Below, piece by piece: positions 56,204-64,000 of a stretch of DNA of 64,000 nucleotides. A program made the translations under genes and the position numbers. This DNA is from Ephemerocybe angulata (Eukaryota > Basidiomycota > Agaricomycetes > Agaricales > Psathyrellaceae), in assembly GCA_013368325.1 (NCBI GenBank), contig JAACJK010000164.1, forward strand, positions 310,001 to 374,000, read 5' to 3'. The notes under the pieces were generated by a model. The model searched no databases and was not told the origin of the DNA. It saw only the letters and a list, made by a program, of their open reading frames with translations. Positions within the stretch are counted from its first letter, which is position 1. Every line of letters starts with the position of its first letter.

Positions 56204-59200
56204 TCATCGACGCGAGCGCTTTGTGCCCTTTCTACTCGAAGCCGCGCAGGCATCGCATTTCCAGCCTTTTGGGACAACGGGAAGGCCATAGCACTCCATG
56301 TGGAACTTAAGGTATGTTAACACCCAAATATGCGGACCATAAAGCTTTAGAACTCACCCATACAGTCTCGCATCCTTTCTTTCCACAGCGGATTGTACCA
56401 GGCGCGCCGGCCTCTACCATGATACCGCACTCGCACTCGCTCAGAGCCGAATCAGGTGCTTTGCGCTTCAGGCGTCTAGTGATAGTGGGAGCCTCAAGGT
56501 CTCCGTGCTCCGCTTCTGGGGTAGTCACTTTATTTGCGGAACATGGTGGAACAGTACCTGGGTCCGAGCTCGTTGAGGCAACAGCATTCCGAGAAAGCTT
56601 CAAGATTAGACGTGGGCGAGGACTTGGAATGGATTGCTGGCTACAATATAATTAGTGAGTGAATAGTCTGTATCTGAATCGACTTACCCATGTGCCTCGT
56701 TTGAGTCTTCTGCGGCCGCAGGGGAAGTTGGGACCGAAACACCGGGTTCAGTGGGCGAAGCAGCGAGATCTTCTTCCTCTTTCTCCCTACCACCTTCGAC
56801 CACCATATCAAATTCCATTCCTCCGTCATCTTCTGTAACAGTGGTCGCTCGGTTTGCATTTAGATCCCCACCGAGGTTGAACGAGTTGGGTCCATCCCAG
56901 TCCATCTCGTAGTCGTCGTCCTGTTGGGCGTCAACGTAGGATAGTGCGGGCGATGGGGAGCGAGAGTGCGTATCAAACGGTGCGTCTTCATCGTCATCGC
57001 TGTCTGAATGTGTGTCGCTTTCGGAATCCGGGCTAGCAAACTGATTAGTGAATCTATAGACCTCGCACCCCAAAGACCACTTACATTGACGTATTGCTCG
57101 ACTTATGGGCATCGGAGACAACAAGTTGATTGGAAACGGACTCTGTGACCTGCGGCCGTCGTACGTTTCGCCTTTTCATGACCTCCGCCCGCTCGTAGCT
57201 TGTAATCTCCCACAGCTTTGAGTATTCGCCCTTTGAGACCTGGGTGGGATGCTTGCGTACAAAGTGCGCTTTCAAGTTGTATTTCCAGACGGCTGGGGCA
57301 GATTTGGGGCAGAGGGGGCAGGGGACGGGGACGTTGGAGCATGGGGAGGTGCTACTTACCTTCGCTGCTGTATGGTAATAGAATTTGATTGAGTACTTGC
57401 ACTCGGAGCGCTTACGGTCGATCGTGAGTCCCCCTTCAGCGCCTTTCGACTTCTTGAGGTAGTATTTGCAGAGCGGATATGGACGAAGGCATAGTCCACA
57501 TGGCTCGTCAATCTCCTTGACATTCGCATCTCGCAGGATGTGCGAAGCCATGTGTTCGATGACCCGTTGACTCTGAGAGACATCCAAGAGAGGCGGTACT
57601 TCGCAGTACTCGCACTCAACAGTGCTCGCACCTCCGAGGCCCGAAAGTTCACGCTCATCCTCACAGAGAAAACAAGCCTTCCCTAAGATCAAGTCAGCGC
57701 CGGCCAGAGGGTACACAACAGCATATTTCGAGTGGGAAACATACCAGAGACTTCGCGGTATGGGAAATACGCGAGAGGTGCGATCCTTGGTGCCAGTTTG
57801 AGATCATCCAGTGATAACCTCCCAAGCAACCCCGCAGACACTGCAACAAGGAATACACTATCAAGAAGATAGAATAACAACGACGGGCGGGCTGGAATCG
57901 ATTTATACTTTGGGTTGATGACTTCAACAAGCCGACCGGGGATAGAGAATGAATGCTCCGGGACCGAGTACGTCCGCCAGTCGTGCTTCTGCTTCGGGTC
58001 CTCCTCTACGGTTGAAGGGCGAAGCCCTAGGAGTTGGAACGACACCTGAACAGTGTCTTCGACCAACAAGTCGAGCTCAACTCCATCAACAGCCCTGCCG
58101 TCCTTCTTAATCGAAGTCACCTCGCCTATTCCCAGCCAAAGACGGTCGTTACTCCAAAGCATGGTCGAAATGGGATCGTGAATTAGGAGGGATGATGTGT
58201 GCGCCTCGTCTTCCATGGTATCTTCTTCTATGGTCTCAAGGCGCGAAGCGAAACGTTCAACATGGCGTACACGCTTGAGTCGATCGAAAGATGTGGGGAA
58301 CGAGCGGTGTTTGTTGTAGATAGCCAGTGCACGAGCTTTTGCGACGGGCTTTCCATGAAGAGTGATAGTCCTCTCAAAACTTGGTGGATGAGAAGTGTCT
58401 TCGTCCGGTTCGGCGTCACTAAGGGCGTCTTCGACTTCGATTCCTGCTTCGGCATCATCCTCAGTAAGAGCACCCGAGGGAACTTCTGATTCTTCGGCGT
58501 TTCGTCCGTCGTTATCCTCGAGTGTAGAGTCGTCTGCTGGGCCGGGGTCTGCGCCAGACGTGTCTACCAGGAGCTTTCCGTTTGGCGAAAGAATGTCGAA
58601 CTCGCTGCTGCCCGATGAGGTCGTCTTCTGCTTCTCCATCTTCGCGAACTCCTCCGAGGCGCCACGGATACTCTTCTCGATTATATGTCTCCCTCCGGAC
58701 CACGTCGTTTGGAGTGTGACAGTCTTGACCTTCGTGTTCCCAACCCAGAATCGAGGCTTCAAGTGATCAGTTACGGCCGTTAACGGGACGAAATCTCGAC
58801 CAATGGGGGGTACTTTGAGACGACGGGGAGGACGATCCCAGTGAGGGTATTTCGAAAGAATATTCGCTACTTCTGCTGTTCCGCTTAGTCGCCACGAAAC
58901 TTGCAGGAGGTCCAGATTTGCGTCATTGCCAACCATTGTCCTGAGGTCGCCGAACAACTCCTCCAACCGGTCGGTTCCCAACAGAATGACCCAGAACGAC
59001 CCGTTGGGGTTGTCGACTTTCGCCTTCGCCACGCAGAAATACGCATTCTTGATCATGACCATCAGGTCGGTGTAGAGCAAGGTTGGGAGGCCGTCCTTTC
59101 CATCTGTACGGTAGAGAAACATCGCGAGGTGGGCGGCAGCGCTGAGGTGCTCGAGCTGCTCAGAGAGAGAGAGCTCGGGGCAGAGATACGGCAGCATGAG

Positions 59201-61939
59201 ATGGTAAACGAACTGCCCAAAGGTCCACAGTGCCTCGCGTGCGCGAATGAAGCTCGGGTTGGTGCTTTCGGTCTTGGCTGGAAGCGCCCAAATTGCTTTG
59301 AGAAGATCGAACGCGAGCTTCACATCTTGCTTGTCGTCCGGATTGAGAATTGACCGTATGTGGTCCGCTTTGGCCTTCTCGGCTTGCAAATGAGCCTTTA
59401 TGATGGATGGGGTGATACGGACACCTCCTACGACGAACCCGCTTTCGCGCAGACAGAGATTGCGAAGGCGCTTGAAGACGTGCTTGAAATCCTTGTCTGG
59501 GGTGAGGTCGTCATCGCCCACGTGGAAATTCATGAAGGGGAGAGACGATAGCTGGGAGTATATGTCGGAGTCCGGGGAAAGCTTCTTCTTAAAGGTCATC
59601 ATGACCATGGCTGCACCACGACGAGATTCTCCATCCGATGCAATGCTGACAATGCGCGTTTTCGTCGTCGGCTTCTGCTCGTTCACCCCGTCTAATACAG
59701 TTTGGAGGACCTTGGCGTGTTCCTGGCCCGTTTCCTTCTTGCAGTCGCCTGATATGAGCACTCCCCGAGCACCGTACATTCGATTATCATCGGAGAGTAC
59801 ACCAACAGCACCAATCGTCGCCTAGAAGAGGCGTGTGAGTGATGGCAATGCGGAGGCAAATTTGATTCCGTTGAATCGTTGAACGCTCACCTCTTTTGCG
59901 TAGTGAATCTTACCACCATCCAGCGCCCGATACACCGCCTCTACATCCTTTCCCGAATTGAACTCCAAAGGCGCCTGGTCAGCATGCTCCCGACATACGC
60001 CCACTATCATGTTCGTTTTCGAATCCCAGCGCAAACGCTGCTCCGTCGCGATCTCGTCGAACATCAGCACAGCGTGACGATTTCGAGCACCGGGCTCGAG
60101 CTTCAAAGCCTCCTCCATCCCTTCGAAGGACATAGCGACATTTTTCGACACCTCCTGGACCGTAGGCTGGCGCGGCGATATACCAATCGGTGGAATGCGC
60201 GTCTGATTCTTGAGTGTTGTGATGGATGGCAAGCCCAGCGCCCGGTGAGCGATTCCAGCTATCCTATTCCCTCCCAGCTTCCACAGCACAATCCCTCTCA
60301 TATAGTCCCTTTCCTCATAGTCTTTAGGGCTGTATAGTCCCTCCGCCGCCTTCACGCATTGCCCAAGAAGGAACCGGATGCCACGACCATGCCGCAATCC
60401 CAACCGAACGATTCGATCAACGCGCTCGACTCTCTTGCTGGCAACCGCTGCGAGGAATCGTTTGTGGTCGTCAAGAGCCCGGATCTTCGTGGCCAGAGTA
60501 CGCGCATGGTTGAGGCTACGCAGCCGATACCACTCGATGCGCTTGTTTTTAAGCCCCAACAGCTTTTGAAGCCCACCAATCCCATAATACTTCCAGTTCG
60601 TTCCTTCCTTTATCCCTTCCTCCATCCGCTGAATGATTCCCTTCAGAATGTTGTTCCGGGGCAAGGAGAGACAAGCACGACAGGCGCCCTCCGTACCATC
60701 CACCTCATCCTCGCATCGTCTCGAGAAAAGCGTTAGGCGGCCATTCTTGATGGAACAGTCCCATGGGATGTCCATATCATCGTGCAGCTTGAATGGGTAG
60801 GCGGAGTTTGGTGATTGGCCGTTCGGTATGTGTAGAAGGTGCCCTTGACACGGTTTGCGATTCCTGAACCGTTCCGCTGTAGACGCTGGTAGGGATGTGC
60901 GCGAATTGATGATCTCTTCGCTGTCCGAATCGTCAACGGTGATGACTTCTTGGGTGTTTGTGGCATGCGGTGCGTCTTCGTTAACTGCAGTGGTGGCATT
61001 GGAGTGTGCTGACTCGTGTATTTTCACAGGTACTAGCTCTACAATCGAGTTTACCGGGCGTAGATTCCCCCTGTAGCGACTAGTGAGTGGGAGACAAGAC
61101 ACAACGAACGTCAGACTCACCATTTCTTCAGGGCATCGACAAGAAGACTGATTCGGGCATCAAGTAAACCCATCGACATCCCATGCCCATCCACAAAATG
61201 CGTAATGAACGAGCACAAGCCCTGCAACCGTGTAGCCCTGAGGCCAGCCACCTTCCTCTCGTATGTCTCCTCTCCGTCCCCCCAACCGAATGCGCTGTGC
61301 AGTACGGCGTTCAGGCTGTCTTCAAACAGCTCGTCGATTCCTTTCGCCGGGTCATCGTAGCTGGACGGCGGGATGTCGAATTCGGATAGGAACATGTTCT
61401 CGGTGTCCGCAGGTGGATCTATCAGGCGTAGGGCGAGCTCGTGAAGACTCTTTCGTGGTTCCGGGAGAGATGTGGTGCTCAGGTTCGATGTCTCGGCAGG
61501 GGTGTAACCGTCCTGGACTGGATTGGATACCTTGCTCGTGACTTCTGTACTGGGCTGGCCTTGGATCCTCGTCGGTTCAATCGCTGTACTGGGGACGTTT
61601 TTCTTCTTCTTTCCAAAGGAGAAGAAACCTTTAAAGCCTTCGGATGCCTTTCGCAGGCTCGATTGTTCTTGGAGTTCCTTGAATGTGCTGTCACAGTTGG
61701 GTGTGTACATATGCGTCTTCAAGATGTTCTTCGGGCCTCCGGTGCCTGTTGGATATGCTTTCTGACACCTTGGGCAGAGCATATGCCCGGATTGGTCGTA
61801 CTTTAGAGACTATTATCGAAGTAAACATGAGTTCCTCGCCCGGTCAGGCATACGTGATCAAATGACTGACCTTCATGTACTTTGCTATCTCCTCCTCGGT
61901 AAGTTCATGACTCTTTGGGACTTTGAATCGGGGTGGCAT
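56204..61939 (-). CDS. P-superfamily-like transposase with zinc fingers and C-terminal PHD-type finger
   Basis: Eight exons (61939-61871, 61809-61121, 61079-59891, 59821-57745, 57682-57085, 57032-56688, 56640-56358, 56305-56204) give 1783 residues. Near the N-terminus, after KSHELTEEE, is a zinc-finger-like CPRCQKAY..HMYTPNC. The central part has LMFDEIATEQRLRWD, the first catalytic segment of P/THAP9 transposases (Asp594), then SIASDGES (Asp712), DFKHVFKRLRN (about 761) and TDRLEELFGDLR (Glu936). These are candidates for the D-D-E triad with the P-type insertion between them. The C-terminus has another finger (CPLCPKSAPAVWKYNLKAH), an acidic Ser-rich linker, and a C4HC3 PHD-like finger (CECG, RCGKKGC, FHMEC, KCDAC). 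It should catalyse excision and insertion of its own element in the nucleus. Confidence 0.85.
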
Positions 61940-62297
61940 GATAAATGCAGTCAAGTATTTGAGCTGAGTTTCTGAGCTGGTCTGCGAGTCGGTGCAGTTG
62001 CGCAAGAGATTGACGAGGAAAAAGAAATTGGCGCGGCTCCCAAATTGGGCCGGCCGACGTTCCATATATGGATACCGGCCAGCCGGGCTCGCGCCTGCGC
62101 ACATCGACTGTCATTTGGCCGCAATTATGCATCCTGTTCAGCTTCCTTTGCAAAATATCATTGTATATAGGTATATATACCCCATAGCAACTCATCTATT
62201 GCTGTATAATGCCATTTTAAGCCCTAAATTGGGGGTCATCCAACAAATTTTTTTCCGGGCTCAGGCGCCGACCAACCACCCACCCCCCGGTCGGCTA

Positions 62298-62319
62298 TCT
62301 AAAGGCCGGACCACCCTTG
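62298..62319 (-). repeat. Right terminal inverted repeat of the 6.2-kb transposon
   Basis: Reverse complement of the left end, 21 of 22 bases identical. It is followed immediately by the CATACCTA target duplication. Confidence 0.93.
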
Positions 62320-62495
62320 CATACCTACCGTAAACTGTCCCTCCTTCTGTTCTTCTCCAACCTACTGGTGCCTTTATCACTTAGAATATTCATTGTACTT
62401 CCCTGTCGCACTCATTCTGACTCGCCCCTGCCCCATACTGCATATCATTCCAACTTGCTCTGTTCCATGCTTCCATTCTACAATACATGCTGCTT

Positions 62496-64000
62496 TTACG
62501 CATTCAGGCTACGATCCATGATGTCAGTTGCAATGCGCAATGCCTCGATCCACAACAAGCGACGAGCACCCATATCAGCAGAGGAAGAAAAGGGAAGGGC
62601 CCTCAACGCAATATCAAGGGCATCAACATCGTCGGGAGATTGGAATGGGCAACGTGGATCTGCGACCTCCACATGAGACATTCTTGTTGGTGTTTGAAGA
62701 ACGAATGGGTTATGTCTGTCTTCATCGTCTTCATCTCCTTCATGTTCGTTGTTCGCCTCCTGGTGGTTCCTAATATCTGCCCGGTCATAGTCTGCCCAAT
62801 CAACGCCATAAGCCTCGATATCACCAATATCCTCCCCTAGGAAAAGTCCTCTCTGTCCTCTCTCCAGAGTCCCCCGAGCGTAAAGAGTGTTGGGCGAAAG
62901 GTGGCTTTGCCCTCGTCGAGAAATGGTATGGTTATTCCAGACTTGAATCCAGGCCTGGATATCGACGTTAATCTGGTTTAAAAACAAAAAATGAAGGAGC
63001 CAGATGTGAGCATCCTTGTTCCGATCGAGACCATCTTGAAGCTCAAGGTTCTGAAAAAACCGTTTCCATTTCCCCCCGAAGCCGTTGGTGACATCCACCC
63101 AGAGCCGTTCAATTCTGATATTATGAACACTCCTGTTTTACTCATAAGTCACAGTTGTATGCATGGCCTCAAGACAGACTCACTTGCCCCAGATATATGA
63201 CCCTCTATTCTCACCTCGTACCCGCTCCATCTCCCCTGCTACAAGGAGGTTCTCTGTGCCGTGGTCACCTCGCACACGGCTGGGGTATCCAAACTCCTCT
63301 ACAATCTCCTCAAACACTTCGAGAACTGTAGTTGCTCGGTTATTAGAACTCGCTCGGATACCCAGTACCAAGCGGGAATAGCCATCTATAAAGCCATGCA
63401 TAACAATTTTCCAATGAATTAGCCCTTGAGGATGGTAAGTTGATGATAATCTATAGTGTAGTTAGGAAACGAACCGTGCTGGCCATCGTGATGCCACAAA
63501 GCTCCTGGTCCCGCCACGGAATAAACCCGGCGCTCAATTCTCCGTCTTCGGAATGTTCCAACTGGCGGTCCAATAGCACGGTAGTAAGAAGCAACGATGC
63601 GCTGGCGAGGAACTCGCTCTCCTAGTGCCATCAAGTACCCATCTATCATTCTCCGCCCAAACGATGGAAACTGCTCATAGATCGTAAGAAGGAGTTCGTC
63701 CAGTTCGTTGTCGGTGAGTTTTGACAAGTCACTTGAGCGGCCAGCACTATAAAGTCGACGCCTGGTACCATCAGCATTGACAATAGTCTGGTATACTGGG
63801 GGGCCAGGGTCTGAGAGCCCATACTCGAGAAGACGGCGCCTAATTGTGCGAGCACTGCACTGGTAGATGCGTCCCAGGTCTTCGTGAGTAGTCCGTCCAG
63901 TCCTCAATGCTGCCAAATCCTCTGGCCGGATGTCGATTCTGGGACGACCTGCTCCTTCTCCTTGAGCCTCTCTTCCGCCTAGAGCTACAGGTGCTTGATC
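62496..64000 (-). CDS. DDE integrase of Agaricomycete type (partial, runs off window end)
   Basis: Three exons are visible (64000 or beyond to 63475, 63424-63184, 63132-62496) with short introns of 50 and 51 bases, both in frame. The N-terminal part is helix-turn-helix-like (LGRIYQCSARTIRRRLLEYG). The catalytic core follows: HHDGQHG with LIHWKIVMHGFIDGYSR (first Asp), RVRGDHGTEN (second Asp) and NIRIERLW (Glu), the rve pattern shared by retroviral-type integrases and their cellular relatives. The C-terminal part (FQNLELQDGLD, IQAWIQVWNNH) is typical of the 'integrase core' proteins abundant in mushrooms. The start lies beyond the window. It is probably a transposon gene; its stop is about 170 bases from the right end of the P-like element. 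Confidence 0.88.

Larger units (their letters stand above)
56079..62327 (-). mobile_element. Complete P-superfamily-like DNA transposon with 8-bp target duplication
   Basis: The element body runs from 56087 to 62319 (6233 bp). The ends are 22-bp inverted repeats beginning CAAGGGTGGTCCGG with one mismatch. The direct repeat CATACCTA flanks it exactly on both sides (56079-56086, 62320-62327). An 8-bp duplication is what P-type elements produce; KDZ/Zisupton elements also give 8 bp, but the encoded transposase looks P/THAP9-like. The single gene inside is uninterrupted after removal of seven introns, and the target duplications are identical, so the insertion is probably recent and perhaps still active. 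Confidence 0.92.

Noticed and set aside
56204..61939. KDZ (Kyakuja-Dileera-Zisupton) assignment for the large transposase
   Set aside because: The 8-bp duplication would fit, but the LMFDE segment, DFKHVFKRLRN and LEELFGDLR pattern fit P/THAP9 better. Kept only as the alternative.
1..64000. tRNA, rRNA and CRISPR arrays
   Set aside because: No convincing cloverleaf with A and B boxes, no rRNA-like sequence, and no regularly spaced direct repeats were seen; CRISPR is not expected in a fungal genome.

Overview
The window reads as nuclear DNA of a mushroom-forming basidiomycete (Agaricomycetes). Genes are split by many short GT-AG introns of about 50-80 bases. Several families are typical of that class: NACHT NTPase, DUF6533 membrane protein, paralogous small secreted 'fruit-body specific'-like proteins, cysteine-poor F-box proteins with long C-terminal regions, and Agaricomycete-type integrases. 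Exon structures below were worked out by hand from splice signals and frame continuity; every join quoted with coordinates keeps the reading frame.

Left part (1-28 kb) is mostly ordinary genes. It opens with a NACHT NTPase, a stranded cytochrome P450 tail and a 698-bp non-autonomous inverted-repeat element with a perfect 9-bp target duplication. Then come a TRIC-like membrane protein, two tandem secreted proteins, a mitochondrial MCP1 homologue, the kinetochore protein SPC24, a single-pass membrane protein, a 1017-residue protein kinase with an unusual N-lobe insertion, an F-box protein, a DUF6533 membrane protein, an EGF/ABC transporter (ADP1 type), and the copper chaperone COX17, which is divergent from ADP1.

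Middle part (28-39.5 kb) is a birth-and-death array of two F-box families, A on the plus strand and B on the minus strand. One A copy and two B copies are intact; two A copies are internally deleted and two B fragments are truncated. A tetraspanin gene sits inside the array.

Right part (39.5-64 kb) is accessory and mobile. It holds an 875-residue lineage-specific protein, a 4-kb intron-rich orphan locus with tandemly duplicated exon-intron units, and a head-to-tail pair consisting of a 1217-residue protein with a TET/JBP-like 2-oxoglutarate dioxygenase signature and a 1062-residue HECT-like E3 candidate. These are followed by a complete 6233-bp DNA transposon (22-bp terminal inverted repeats, 8-bp target duplication) encoding an uninterrupted 1783-residue P-superfamily-like transposase with zinc fingers and a C-terminal PHD-type finger. 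The window ends inside a DDE integrase gene. The region from about 47.7 to 62.3 kb is the most interesting: a DNA-modification candidate, a ubiquitin-ligase candidate and an apparently complete transposon lie side by side. That they function together is inference from proximity only.
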